In this document: positions 1 through 27,482 of the stretch, piece by piece
Layout of the letters: each line of letters starts with the position of its first letter
How positions within the stretch are numbered: position 1 is the first letter of the stretch
Source: Larimichthys crocea
Taxonomy: Eukaryota; Chordata; Actinopteri; Sciaenidae
DNA length: 64,000 nucleotides
Direction: 5' to 3'
NCBI RefSeq assembly: GCF_000972845.2
Contig: NC_040022.1
Span: 5,362,979-5,426,978, forward strand
Translations under genes and position numbers: made by a program
The notes under the pieces: generated by a model
Told to the model about the DNA's origin: nothing
Database searches by the model: none
The model's input: only the letters and a program-made list of their open reading frames with translations

Positions 1-99
1 AAACATGCGTATAACTGTTTGGGTCTTAGAGTCCAGCATGGCTGATATGGGATAAAGGTTTCAATGAACTTATAACAGCAGAGCGTCAGCTCGTCTTAC

Positions 100-259
100 C
101 TGTGCTGAGTTCATTTAAACTTAAGTCCAAATGTTTGTCAAACACACGGACCTCCACCAGTTTGTCCTCCTTCTCCAGCAAGGTACTCAGTAGGTGTCTG
201 CCGAGGAATCCGGCACCTCCGGTTATCAAATAGACGAGACCCGTCTTATTTTCAGACAT
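100..259 (-). CDS. hsd3b7: 3-beta-hydroxysteroid dehydrogenase type 7, first coding exon (partial gene)
   Basis: HSD3B7 is an ER-associated short-chain dehydrogenase that oxidises and isomerises 7-alpha-hydroxylated sterols in bile-acid synthesis (family knowledge). Visible here is an ATG at 259 opening a Rossmann fold: MSENKTGLVYLITGG followed by the glycine-rich nucleotide-binding turn TGGAGFLG, then RVFDKHLDLSLNELSTG. The spacing and wording match the N-terminus of HSD3B7 better than that of the steroidogenic HSD3B1/2 paralogues. The exon ends at a GTAAG donor (intron base 99), and the window ends inside intron 1, so only about 53 residues are present. The neighbour setd1a supports the assignment, because the two genes are also adjacent in human. 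The short GC-rich stretch just upstream is the likely promoter. The exact 5' UTR extent cannot be seen. Confidence 0.85.
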
Positions 260-721
260 GCTGTGGTGATGTGGTGCAGCTAAACAGGCGGGGTATCCAC
301 TTCTCCAACTCTCCCGGTGAGCACTGAACGCTGCACGACAGACGGGGTATTAAGAAGACTACGTGCGTCTGCGCCGCTCAGGTCCACGCCCACTACATGA
401 CATAGATCTATATGACTCGTCCCAAGTGTCGCAGGACGTGGGCCGTGTGGTCACGTTGTTGACGCCAGTCAGAGCTTGGTCAACAAGAGGGTTAGGTTAA
501 GAAAAAGATCCTGGTTTTGGTTCAGATAAATACGTAAGCTCTCATGGAGGCGTATCGAGAAGTCTGTGCAGTCCAGCACAGACGGGGTGAAACACATAGG
601 AGTTATCTTCAAACATAGACATTATGATAAATAGATAATATTAGCTATAATAAAAATGATAAAGAATATGGAACTATTGGATGAATAATGGATTGGATGA
701 ATATGGAACTACTGGGTGAAC
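260..721. other. Upstream flank of hsd3b7, no gene seen
   Basis: About 460 bases upstream of the hsd3b7 start. The first 200 bases are relatively GC-rich and probably contain the promoter and 5' UTR. No TATA box, further exon or conserved element could be recognised. The remainder is AT-rich and runs into a tetranucleotide repeat. Confidence 0.4.

Positions 722-764
<43 letters not shown>
722..764. repeat. (TATC)n microsatellite
   Basis: Uninterrupted CTAT/TATC tetranucleotide array of about eleven units at the 5' edge of the LINE relic. A shorter array of the same unit recurs at about 1268-1288 inside the relic. Confidence 0.95.
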
Positions 765-1300
765 GCTGTGCTCTCCAATTTTAGACCTGCCTCCCACTTG
801 CCTTTTCTTTCTAAGGTTTTAGAAAAAGTTGTTTTTATTCAGTTACAGACATTTTTGGAGATCAATTCCTCTGCTCCTCAAGTGCATCTCTGCCCTGTGG
901 GGTGCCACAGAGATCTATTCTCGTCCCTATTCTGTTTTCATTGTATATGCTACCTCTGGGATCAGTTGTTTAAAAAAAACACAACCTGTCCTTTCACTTT
1001 TGTGCTGAAGATTTGCAGATATATATGCCCATGAGACCAAACGAAAACACTGCACTTTCTAAGCTGCTGGACTGCATTACAGATATAAAGCAGTGGCTGG
1101 CACAGAATTTTGTTTCGTTCACCATTTATGATGAATGTTTTCACCACAAACTCTCGTCAAAAATCTTGGGGTAACATTTGATTATGGACTCAAATTTGAC
1201 AAACAGATTAGCTCTGTTGTCAGGACAAGCTTTTTTCAGCTCCTTCTCATGGCCAAAGTGAAGTCTTTTCTATCTATCTATCTATCTTTTAATTATTTAT
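765..1300 (+). mobile_element. Decayed non-LTR retrotransposon (L2-like reverse transcriptase fragment)
   Basis: Translations in several plus frames give ordered pieces of a fish LINE reverse transcriptase. They are SNFRPASHLPFLSKVLEKVV (the NFRP..PFLSKVLEK motif), then the CGVPQ-S-L-PILFSLYMLPLG palm segment near 895-960, then a damaged catalytic box region (CAEDLQIYMP, where YADD is expected) near 1000-1030. After that come a KQWLAQNF segment and VKNLGVTFDYGLKFDKQISSVV near 1150-1225. Order and orientation are right, but frameshifts, stops and an internal deletion separate the pieces, so this is a dead 5'-truncated copy. The family name (L2-like) is inferred from the motif wording; a repeat-library search would settle it. 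Confidence 0.75.
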
Positions 1301-1679
1301 GTTTTCAGTCCTCTATCTGTACTTTTTTCTGTCCTTGTGCTGGGTGTAACTTACTGCATACTGTTTCCCGATTGGGAGAATTACAACACAAATCTGGCAC
1401 GTGTGCACATGGGCACAGCCAAATACCAGAAGCTTAAAGTAACATTACATTCATTCCGCTTTGTACAGTCTGTCCCACTACATCATATAGAATCACATAT
1501 TATCATGTTACCATATAGGAGGCAGAACAACGTGGTCAATGTTATTTCATATTCAATATTATAAGGGGAGGATGGAACATCCACAAAGTCTGTGACTGAT
1601 TTTAACTTCCAGAAAAAACAATATAAAATAATAAAACCAGAGCTTTGATCCACCCCATTTAGCCTTTAATTATATACAT

Positions 1680-2612
1680 AGAGTGGCTTGCAAAAGTATT
1701 TAACCCTCTTAAAAGTTATGCAATTGTTTGAAGTACAAATTAGATTTATTTCTGTGTAACACTTTATTTTGAAAGACTGACCCTCAAACACCCTTCCCCT
1801 ATGAAGCTCCAAATTTATGCTGATGAGACGTTCTGTCCTAACAAGGACAGGGTTGGCCTCCGTCTATAAATCATTAACGTAAACTCCTATTAAGTATCAT
1901 TGGTGAGACTGTGAACCTGAAAGAAAAGGTGAAAATGAAGACCAAATAGAACTATCTAGATAAAGTAATAAACATTCACAAATGAGGAAAAGGCTACAAA
2001 ATTATATCTAAGTGTAAGGATATCCCAGCTGGGTCAAAAGGAAGCAGCATACAACCAAGGCACTCAAAACTCAATATTAACAGAGATCAGTGACTGAGAG
2101 TGGAGTAAAGGTGCATCAGTCAACCATATCAAGAACCTTCCTTATAACTGGCCTGTGTGTATTGGTAAAAGCACTTCAAAGCATGCCTGTGTACCAAAAA
2201 GTACAAGCGCAATCTTGGGAGGGAAGGGCTATTATCACTTCTATGTTTATGGAGATTAGCATGAATGAACCAGCGCCTTGGATAAACTTTTTGGCCAAAA
2301 ATGAAAGCACTAAGGGTCTTGCACATTCCAGGACAAACACAACACCAAAAGACTGGAGGAAATGCCTCTCAAACATTGTGCAAAGCCCAACAACACATTA
2401 AGCGCTTATTGTAGCAACAGGTGGCTCTACCAAGTACAACTATGTAGGGTGTGAAATACTTGTGATTATGATGACTTTTTGATTAATGGCTTTGAAAAAT
2501 GAATTTTAAAGCGTTTGAGTTAGGAATTTAATACTGAATGGAACAACAGTGGGTTTCTAATACAGGCAAATCTAATACATTTTAAGGTGCTGAATACTTT
2601 GGAAATGTATCG
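1680..2612 (+). mobile_element. Degenerate Tc1-like DNA transposon remnant
   Basis: The left edge reads AGTGGCTTGCAAAAGTATTT and the right side contains GGTGCTGAATACTTTGG. Together they resemble the ends of Tc1-like fish elements that begin with a GCAAAAGTATT-type terminal repeat. The interior has a short open stretch (MTESGVKVHQSTISRTFL, 2090-2143) like the helix-turn-helix part of a Tc1 transposase, followed by broken sequence. The terminal repeats are poorly preserved and the boundaries are approximate. This could be another DNA-transposon family. Confidence 0.45.
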
Positions 2613-4249
2613 ATTTAAAGCCTTATCTTCTTTAAGTGCAGAATGCAAAACCAGTAAGATTTTAATATTAGTCAGTCCACCGTAATTGGACTGGTTTTTA
2701 TTATCTTCCCTCAGAATACTTTACTACTATATTATCAGTGGGTTCAATGGGTTACTTTTGGTCCTTGAACTGCGGCCAAACTCTCTGTCAAGGCCATTAT
2801 ACGTTGTTATTCGGAGGCCACATAATCAGGTGAGATCTAGTAAAAGATCTTTCCTTGTTTTTACTGTGTCATTTAGAGGGTAGCAGTATGAATAACAGTG
2901 ATACACACACAAGCACGCACACTTTGGGGATTTTCATACTTTCAGATTAGGTGGAGTGTGTGTTCCTGTACACGTAAACATGAGCAAGAGTCAACAAGAG
3001 TCAAGAGAGTCAACCAGCCGATGGGAATGTCGCTAGTTGATGCAGATATTTTGTTATGAATCAAAATACAAGATGAACAGAAATATTGACCTGACGATGA
3101 TGGTAGGGGAAAGGTTAGGCGCTAAACGTTTTAACAAGTCATCCTCTGTAGGAACATGGATGTCTACACAAAATTTCAACTAACAGTTCTTGAGATATTT
3201 CCCTTGAGACAAACTGCGCTGGCTAAAACAATAATGTCAATGTGCAAAAAGTCATCGAGCTAAAAACAAAGCTGTGGAGACGAGGAGCTGATTGTAGAGG
3301 CCGAGAAGTTCACTGCTTTCTAGCACTAAATCCTCACGTCATTTTTAAAATGTTAACCCCACCCAGAGCTGCATCAATGACACATGCAATCACTTTACAT
3401 AGCTCCTTCTGGAGCCACAAAAGGCTTTATACAACTTCAACTTCACATTCACAGTAATACTCCCTAATGTCACCTTTCCATTCTTTCTCTATTTATTCTG
3501 CATTCAGTCAAAACTGTCGGATGGAATTTCCTGAATCAATGAGGTCAGAAGGTTTTATGTAGATAAGTTCAAGGGTTCTTCACAAGAGAGTCTGCAAACA
3601 ATTGCTGTCACAGCTGCAACAATAACTTGTTGAACTGTAGAGTTCAGCATGCGACGTTTGTTACGTGACTACTCACCACCAACCATTCAGCAACTTCCAG
3701 TTTGAGCCAGCCTTTTACTGACTCAGAGAAATATGATCAGTCGCATTTTCTCAACAAACAAGTACTATTTAATGAGCTCGGAGAAAAGTGCACTTTAGGA
3801 TTACCTTCAGCATAATACACAGAGCAAAGGCTCTGCTGATGTTTGGCAGCCTGATGTACACAGATCTTTTTAAACTCAGGTCACTATCTGTGCTGTGAGC
3901 CAAGTGGCCCTTCCTTTCCTGTCATCCTCTAGTCTCATGAAATAGTCTTTGTAAGCCAGATTTCAGCACTTCCTCTCATGTTGCTTTCAACAGGAAATAT
4001 CAAGGTTGCAGGTGCATTTCATCTCTGTCATGGAGGAACTAGTACGTTGCAGTTTCCACTATGCAAGCAACTTCCTGTTAAAATAACCAGAGTTATTTAA
4101 TGTGTACCTATGTAGCTTTCCAGTTGGCTGTCAGGATTCTTGAGACAGACACTAACAACTGTTTACATAATGCTCAAACATCAGCTGTACCTCAGTGCTA
4201 CCAACAGTAGAGGATTACAAAGTTACGGAAAAACAACATGAGATTTGAT
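2613..4249. other. Intergenic stretch, includes one dispersed teleost repeat fragment
   Basis: No gene was recognised. About 3060-3230 resembles a repeat widespread in teleost genomes, recognisable by the string AACATGGATGTCTACACAAA followed by TTCTTGAGATATTTC; its family is not certain. The rest is AT-rich, and the short open frames there lack codon structure or any family resemblance. Confidence 0.4.
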
Positions 4250-6256
4250 TTTATTTAAAAAATATTTTAATGCACCATTAATAAAGGGTCCAACGCATTA
4301 ATACAAGAGAAATATTGCAAATAATATTAAAATAATCAAATTAAAAGGAAAAACAATAAAAAATAAATGAATGGAAGGTATGTACATGTTTCCTCCTCAT
4401 GGAGAGAGGAAAAGGAACAACATATTTACAGCTTGAAATCAGTGTGTTTCTACGAGAAACAAACACCTCTACATTATTTACATGTACTTCTTTGAATTTT
4501 TTTTCTCCTTTCATCTTTTTATCCTGTAGTAAAGATGGTTGGTTTGTACTGAAAGGCTTTCATTGCAACAAAACACATTTTTCCTGTTTAGGAGGGAACA
4601 AAATAAAGAGTCTTTTGCTAGTTAAAAGTTCAAAATGAAAGTTAAACTTTGGACGGCCATAGCCATATGAAAAACAGAGACACAACACAAGGGCCATTTA
4701 CATCCCACTGTCTGCAGCGTATCACAAGACCTGCTGAGGCTTATCTATATATACCTTCCACCCATCTACACTGCAGTTCATAAGCAGGACATCTGTGTTT
4801 GCCTTAAGCTGATACGTTTTTCAAGGAGGGATGCTTTGTGACGACTCCACTCAAATAAAATGCATACTAATGCATTCTGGAAAGGCCCACAAAACAGCGG
4901 AAAAAAGAAATGTTACTAAACTAAACCTCTGAAAAGACCTGATCTAATCAAATAAATGTGCCTTTTAAAAACATCTGCAGCACACAGACTAAGTTAAACA
5001 CTGACCACATCGTTTTTACTAGGACCTGCAGGAGTTTGGTGGTAATCCGCTTTAACAGCTGAAGAAAGATGAACTTGCAGTTCGCCAACTCTTGAAACAT
5101 GAATCTGACCTCTGCTGGTTGAACCAAATGGAGAATACCATGGAATTAACAACTAAACACAGACAAACAGATGAAGAGATCCTACTGAACAAACACTTGA
5201 GTTCTCCTCACAAGATGTTCTGACGACATAGCTTTAAACTGAGGGGGAAAACAACAACAGAAAAGAACAAACACAGGCCAATGCTCTTGTGCTGCTCCTG
5301 CAGACTAAACTTCAGCAGCCAGGTAAAAAATACACACTTGCCAACTGTCATATTTTTACAGTTGGGTTAAAAACAATAGTTCAAAACACTACACCTTCAT
5401 CCAGATGGGGTTGTGGCAAATCAGGAAAGAAACGCACAGTGGAGAAAGGAAATGAGTTTTATAGGGCTGGTGAAACACAAGCCACTAAGGACAGGGTGTG
5501 GGTATACTGAAGCTCATTTACTGTAAGAGGCTTACAGCTAATGCAACTAAATTCCATTAATAACAGCAATAGTAATATTAATATATAATACTATGAAATG
5601 AAAAAAAAAAAAGAAGCTCCAAAAGAAATCTTGCATAACTGAAGACCAAATTGATTGAAATTTGTCATCTTAAAAGAGCGCCCCCAACAGGCGCTTTTAA
5701 AAACCCTGAATTTGATACTCCTGTGCGTCTATGTGCGGATCTGTGGGTGGGTGGGGTGCAGGAAGGGATCTGACACTGGAAGGATGAGTCAGGTTAGAGA
5801 TTATGTGGATTGACGTAGACATAAAACACCAGTGTTTTTTCCTTCCTTGCTTCCTTCGAACGGATATTGGCGTGGAAATAGAAAGACCTTTCATGCCTGG
5901 CTGCTTCAAACAACTTGGATAGAACATATTACCCATTTAAGTCTAACAATACTGCCACAGAAGAGCTAAATGTGAAACAGAGGCCCCCCTCATAGCTTTC
6001 ACATGCCAAGTAACACAAACCCCTCACACACTGGCTTGTGAAACTACCAAGTGAATGAAAAATGTGCATGAAAAGTGCAAGTGTGTGCGTCTCTGCTTCC
6101 TGGGTATTGTGAAGATGGCTGATAGGCCATCCGGAGGAGAAGCAGATGGTACAGGAGGGTGGCTTTGTTTACGAGGTACACTTTGAGGAGGGTGAACCAG
6201 GGAGGTGTGTTTGGGTCTGCCTGGCCACTGGCAAATGAGGAAGAGAAGCATGTCCA
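4250..6256 (-). other. setd1a: Probable 3' UTR of setd1a with distal poly(A) signal
   Basis: The setd1a stop codon ends at 6257. Downstream on the minus strand there is no splice-linked coding sequence and no other gene. The first convincing AATAAA on that strand is at 4250-4255 (seen as TTTATT on plus), which would give a UTR of about 2 kb. This endpoint is inferred; a nearer cleavage site is possible. Confidence 0.4.
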
Positions 6257-21233
<14,977 letters not shown>

Positions 21234-21800
21234 CCTACAACTGATCGTCAAAGCAAAAAAAACCCCACGATGTTAAGACAGTACAACAAAACCTCATCAT
21301 AACCATCAACACAAGGAGCGGAGCTGGAACAAATCACCTGCGGGACGGAGCTAAAGTACAGGTAGCTGCCGGCGACGAGCTGCGTCACATCGGCGAAACG
21401 CTAAACGTCAACTTTCCTGAAAACTGTCCGTAAACAGAGATTATCAAGGCCAAGTGGAAATCAAACGGGGTGACGAGCGGGAGCTGTTTGAAGCTGCGTG
21501 CTGTCAAAACAATGACCAACGTTACGTCACTGGCCAGTTAGTTCAGCTAGCAACAACATGCTAGCTGCAGCAACAAAACGCAAAGAAACTGTTTTCCGAC
21601 GCCGAGACGGAGTTCACCACAAACCCGGTTAAATCCGGGTTCCGATGCACTCCGTCCGGAGCCACATCACCCGCAGCTCTTGCGTTAGACAGCGCCGAAA
21701 GATGTTAAATTACTCATGCCTGCTCGCTTTAGCTAGGGCAAGTTACCGCTGGCCGTTGGCTAATGCTAACTAGCGGGAGCAGCAAGTTGTTTAATCTCAC

Positions 21801-22260
21801 CGAGCCGCCGCACACGTCCACGACGTTTAAGCAGCCCACATTCGCGTTATGCACCTCTCTGCGAGTCTCCGCTGACTTGTTTCCCCCCTCCAGATAGTCT
21901 AAATTCAGACCCCTACCTCTTCGAGAGCTAGTGCCCGCTCATCCGAAAGTAGCAGCCCGCCGCTACAGTGTAGGCAGCTGCAGCCAGGCCCGGGACACGG
22001 ACAAGAAAAACACTGAGTCCCTAACAGAAAAGAGACACCTCCGACCGAGAGCGGGAGCAAAACCGATGAGCTAAAAGGATGTCGCTATCATTCCGGTAGT
22101 TAGTCGAGACAGAAACGCGCCTCTGCGAGCGGCGAAGCCATTGTTTTCGCTCTAAAATCCCGATATTGTTGAGAGAGCCGCCATCGCGTAACCAACCTGA
22201 AAGCCTCGCCTGTTCTCCATCAGTGTGCGCGAATGCAGTCTGCGGTTTCCGAGCGACACT
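21801..22260 (-). promoter_or_regulatory. setd1a: setd1a promoter and non-coding first exon region
   Basis: The setd1a ATG is preceded on the minus strand by a pyrimidine tract and TTGTAG, an acceptor one base before the start, so the 5' UTR is spliced. A strong donor (GTGAGATT after CGGCGGCTCG) at 21800 suggests a non-coding first exon beginning at 21801. Upstream the DNA is CpG-rich with no TATA box. A YY1-type ATGGCGGC lies on the sense (minus) strand at 22177-22184. The transcription start is not determined. Confidence 0.5.
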
Positions 22261-22369
22261 TTCGCCAAGCCCGGTCACTAAAAAGAAAAAAGAACGCCGC
22301 GTAGATAAACCACACTGTGGATGTAGATGACATGAAATAAATATCCCGACCGAATACACCGCTGTGTTT

Positions 22370-23818
22370 TATTATTGGTCAAATATTTACAGTTGGAAAA
22401 AAAACAGAATTGAATCTGCTCATATAAACTCAAATCGAGGAAAGTCGTCATTGCGCCCCCTAAAGGCCGATCAGTGACACTGCAGACACCGCGAACCGAC
22501 AGTTGATCATGAACCCAGAGAGTTATAATGTTTAATATGTAGCAGACATAACACGTTTATTCAAACCTTTAATATTAAAAAAAATATAGCATTATTAGGC
22601 AGCTACACAGGCCCTTTCAATGTTTTATTACATATTAAATGTTATTGGATTACTATTTGTTTGTTGTAGCTGGAGCTCATTATACCTAGTGCATGTTAGG
22701 TATTTTAATAAATGCATGAGATGATGATAGGTTTTGAATATTAGATCTTATATAATCAATAATAATTGCAACAGTCAAATAGAGAGTATTAAAACTACCT
22801 CAAAATTGTACTAAAGTGTAATAACTGAGTAAATGTACTTAATTACATCCCACTGCTGCAACTTGCACTGTTGTGTACAGTGTTTGCCATCAGTCATGTG
22901 GCCTATATAGTGAATATTAAAATGATAAACAATGTGGATGTATTGCTGGAAAAGATTTATATCATTCTGCGACTGAATTTGCAAATTGGAGTGGTGCAGA
23001 GTAGAAAACTTTTCAAAAAAATGTATCAATTAAAAAAATAATAAAACAAAATCTGAAATGTCCCAATTTTAACCAAATGTGGAGCAGCTCTCTTCCACAA
23101 GAGAGCACCACTGAATTGTCTACTTGATCAAAGAAGTTCAGCATTTTCATCTCAAAGTGCAGCCTCGTATTATTTTACTACAATCACAAACAGGTAAGAT
23201 CATTTCTGAGTGAACCCCACAGGGAAACTGATCGAGCACAGTGCCAAAGTAGAAAGAAGCATTCAGAAAAAGACACAAACAAATATGTCGTCTGCAGCAT
23301 TTGACCAACAGTGCTATGCTCTGCAATTTACACATAATCTCATTAAATACACTTAACTACACATTAAATACTATTAAGAAGCTACAATGCTATTTTTTTT
23401 AATGTGTTCATTAAACTATTTCTGACACCATATTTATGTTTTGTTTGTTTTTTAATTAAAAGGACTGTATTACAGTTTGAGATATCGTGGACAAAAACCA
23501 TCGATAGGTTACCCGAGGAATATCACATGTTTGATCATAACCAGACTTGCATCTGGACAGACATGATCATTGTATCTATTTTAGCTTGTCAACCACACTG
23601 ATGTAACCAAACCTGGTTCAGACTGCTGACACTATCTAAAAGTTAAATTTAGCATTAAGCCTCTCCTATTCTGGTCCCTGTTTGGACGCTCACTCTTAAC
23701 TGCTGCTACCAATAAGTGTGAATCAGTTTCCATTACACACACACACACACACACACACCATCAGTCATCAGATTCTTCTTCAAAGACAAACAATATTCTC
23801 CAATAGTCTCCAGTGCAT
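22370..23818. other. Spacer between setd1a promoter and ccdc47 3' end
   Basis: AT-rich sequence with no recognisable gene. It contains a (CA)n dinucleotide array at 23735-23758. Both flanking genes run on the minus strand, so setd1a transcription starts about 1.5 kb downstream of the ccdc47 3' end in genomic order. Confidence 0.5.
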
Positions 23819-24366
23819 TTTATTATGTTTGCTCAGATATTCATTAGAAACAGCCTGCAAGAAACCAATCTCATAGCAGATATAAATTAAAAAATTCTTT
23901 AATGTTTTATATTAATGCAAATACATTTCCAAAGAAACCACAGCGATACTTTCAGTCGGTTTAAAATGTGGCTCAAGACCAACAAATAGTGTTTCCCTTC
24001 CCAGCCGATTAAGTCTAAAAAGCTCATCGAGCTCCAAAGCGTTCAAACAGAGCTTTGATTCATTTTGAAAATATAGTTGGAGAGAAAAAAAAATCCTGGC
24101 ATAAATTGTGGTGACAGATTTGATGGTGGAAAAGTCCCTCTCTCTCTCTCTTGATATGGACAGTTCAGACATTAAGGTGTAGCCACACCAAATGGAGCAG
24201 GTGGTGACAGAGACAGCTAAGCTTGACACACCCATGGGCACCGGATGTCTGTTTAGAGCTGGAGCGACTGTGAGCCAGAGCTGCAGACTGTGGCGAGAGA
24301 AGCTGGAGAAAACGGAGCTGAGCACTGCTCTTGTGTGCTTGTATCACTATCCCCTGTGGTGGCCTC
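23819..24366 (-). other. ccdc47: Probable 3' UTR of ccdc47
   Basis: Sequence downstream of the ccdc47 stop on the minus strand up to an AATAAA (TTTATT on plus) at 23819-23824. No further splice signals are needed and no other gene is present. The endpoint is inferred from the signal alone. Confidence 0.45.
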
Positions 24367-25368
24367 TCACATGGCTTTCACTTTGATCTGCTTCATCTTC
24401 ATCTGCTTCTTCTCGATCTTCTTCTGCTCACGGCGCTGGGCTGCTTCCTGAAACCGATAAGAGCACAACGCAACACTTATGTGAGCTTTTTGAAGAATTG
24501 TCTGACATTTTTTTAAATATATATGTTGCTGTGTAGCATTTTAGATTTCAGACCTCCAGGCGACGTTGTCTCTCAGGGTCCTCCTCATTCATGATCCTCT
24601 CCTTCTCGGCTCGCTTCTTTTCCTCCCGGCGGGTCTGGGCAGCCTCCTGGCGCTGAGCGTGAGTCTGCTTCAGGAAGTTCTCCTCCACACGAGCCCGGTT
24701 TCTGTCCGCTTTCTGTTTGCCCTAAATTTACAGGAAGGTTAAAAAGGGATGCACTTTAAACTCCTGTTTAGATGCACAAAGTAGAGCAAATAAGCAAGTG
24801 GACAGGAGAATCCTGCTCACCTCTCTGTTCAGACGGAGTTTCTTGACTTTGTCAATGCTGTAGATCACCATGTTCATGAGAGAGAGCAGAGCGTCCATGT
24901 CTTTGGGAGAGGTGTTGCCCATGCCAGGCACTACACACACACAAAATAAAAACACAATTCAATACTAAACACAATAGTAAAAGAAATTATAGTCATAGAG
25001 GGAGTAGGAAAGACAAAATGCTCACCATTAAATGTAAACAACAGCGTCTTCTTGGTCTCAGGCAGCTTTAAGGGCTGGCCCTCCCTGAAGGACGACATGA
25101 GACATTTTAGAAACACATTCATAAATAAGGAAATGCTAAATAAGTCACATGTACAGGATTAAAAAAAAAAATTAATTAATACTTACTCTTGCATAACTTT
25201 TGGACCAGAAAATTGGTCCGAAAAATGAATGGACTCTATCTTGTCAGCATTGTTGGTGACATAATGAACCATCTAAAAATACAAAGAACAGATCGTGACA
25301 CATGAGAGCGCTGCATTCAAAGACAGGACAAATCAAGAAACCCTGGAATTCTGTATGAGGGATAAGCA

Positions 25369-25432
<64 letters not shown>

Positions 25433-27482
25433 CTTTACCTTGTTGTCCATCACCCCATCGGTGACCTCGCCCATCTCACTTAGGATAGCCAGGGATTCTG
25501 GGAGCCCATACTTGGCCCCAGACTTAGGCTTGTCACCGCAGAACTCACTCTGTGGAAAAAAAAACAACTGAGGTCTTGACTATGTCGGAGAACCACGTCT
25601 ATTGGTGACACAGTAACAGTGAGTGACTAACTACAAATAAATCCATCCATTTGTGTAGTAACAACAGTACCACATAATAAACACAGGTTAAACTTGCATC
25701 AATGTGATATACACAAGTTGCAGAGGATATTTACCAAGTCCTGCATCTCCTTCTGAAGCCTGGCCATGGCCTTCTTGGTGCCAACAGCAAACACAAAAGT
25801 GTCCATGTCCTCTTCATTAAGAGTCACTTTGATTTGCTGCAGACAGACAGACGCTGTTGGTGAGACTGGGACTGCCAAACTACTTTTTGAAGTGCAGTGC
25901 ATCTGTTTGTGTGTGTGTTCCTCGTCACAGATTCATTTGAATTATTATTTGACTAATACATACCACTTGATCACAGGCGGGCCTCATCATCCTGGCCAGA
26001 ACGTTGAGCAGGTCCTGCCTCTTCAGAAACTGAAATAGATCACAAGGAACATTACACGACCATATATTTAACACAATGCGAAGACTACAGCACGACACCA
26101 TACAGAAAACACCATGTCGTACCTTGAGTTGGATCAGCATGCCTTCACAGCACACACGGCCGGAGCACCACAGGTTGTAGATGTGTTCATTTTCCTGATT
26201 CAGCTTCCCAGTGCTCACTGCTTCTTTACTGGTGCCGTCATCGCCTACAAATACAATGATTTAGTATTTTATCATAAAAAAACACAAGCATGTGCTTTTC
26301 ATACGCCGCTGTTGTAAAGTGGAGACAGGAACTCACCCACTAGTGCAAAGTTGCTCTCTAAAAGTTCTCTGTGCGAGCTGAACCAGGCCTGAGCGAGGCG
26401 ACTGTTCTTGTTCTTGCCGATGATGTAGTTCATGATGTAGGCCAACAGGCCGGTCACCATCAGGATCTCCATGTAGTAACTCTCCCAGCTGTTCTGCAGA
26501 TGTGGAGGAACCTGCAGAGAAACAGTGAACAGTCATCAATATAACATAACATAACCGTTTCTATTTCCACCAATTGCTTGACTTGGATCGGTATCAGTGC
26601 GACTGAAACAATGGCAATTTAGGTTTAGAGCAATCAGTTGCCAGAGGGTGCAGTTTCATCGTTGCCATTGTTGAGCTTCCATGACAACAGTTTATGTAAA
26701 TTGCCGGCATCCCAGTGAATCAACTAAATCCAACAGGAGCTAGAAAACAGTGCAGTAATCTGCATTTTCACAGCTTTAACCTCTCCTCACGGTGGCCTCC
26801 CACAGCTGTTAAACTACATTTTCATTACAATGACAACACACATCATTAATTCATCCGTATTGTGCAGTAAAATGTATTTGGCAGGCAGCAGGATTCATGT
26901 TATTCAAAGCTGAGGGAGGTTCCAATCAGCAGAAGACAGCGTGTGAGAAGTTCTTAGCGATAAGCCTGGCTTACCTTGCTGATTATGAGGTTCTTCATGG
27001 AGGGGCCCGTCGGCTTGTCTCCAATCCCCTCAAATTCCTCCTGGTCATATATGTTGTCCATGTCTTGATCCTGTGGAAACATCAAGTTCAATTTGTTTAG
27101 CTACAGATTCTGTAGCAATTAATATAACACCATAAATCATCAAACATTATATATCATGAAACTAAGCTGTAAACAGCAACGCAAGACGCTGTACCTGTGT
27201 CTCCGAGTCCTCGAAACCATCCTGGCCATCCTCCAGCTCCACGGTGGCTTCGTCTTCATCTTCATCCTCTTCAGGCTGCGAGGACGGCGGCGTGCGAGGC
27301 GGAGGGACGGTTTCGGTTTCAGCCACTTGGTCGTCGTTCATGTCCTCGAACTCAGCGAAGTCGTTGTCGTCGAAGTCGACTAGGTCTTCGCCGTCATCAA
27401 AATCATCGTTGTAGCGTCCCCTGGACACGGGGAGAGCCAGGAGGAGCAGCAGCGCAGGTATCAGGAGATTCGCACTTCGCAT
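24367..27482 (-). CDS. ccdc47: CCDC47 (calumin), ER membrane protein of the PAT/multipass translocon complex
   Basis: CCDC47 is an ER membrane protein that works with Asterix (WDR83OS) in inserting multipass membrane proteins and affects ER calcium handling (family knowledge). Coding exons, 5' to 3': 27195-27482, 26975-27070, 26337-26511, 26123-26244, 25964-26029, 25735-25836, 25439-25549, 25187-25272, 25026-25084, 24821-24930, 24554-24721, 24367-24447. They sum to 1,464 nt (487 aa plus stop), against 483 aa in human. A signal peptide ([20 protein letters not shown]) leads a strongly acidic lumenal segment ([13 protein letters not shown] and an EDEDEDE run). A membrane span at about 142-160 ([19 protein letters not shown]) is followed by a conserved cytosolic domain. 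The K/R/E-rich coiled-coil tail ends [17 protein letters not shown]. The ATG is preceded by ACC and lies 13 bases inside exon 2. The non-coding exon 1 is at 28.5 kb. Confidence 0.95.
25370..25430. repeat. 61-base poly(A) tract (poly(T) on the ccdc47 sense strand)
   Basis: Uninterrupted run of A on plus. In ccdc47 sense orientation it is a U tract beginning nine bases after the exon 7 donor (exon 25439-25549, counting coding exons), inside intron sequence. Its length may be an assembly approximation. Confidence 0.9.

Noticed and set aside
25244..25567. Open frame with a long phenylalanine/lysine run
   Set aside because: The run is the 61-base homopolymer read through in frame; only the flanking 25439-25549 part is a real ccdc47 exon.
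26612..26675. Inverted AACAATGGCAA / TTGCCATTGTT in ccdc47 intron
   Set aside because: Eleven-base arms without clear element ends or target duplication; too weak to call a MITE.
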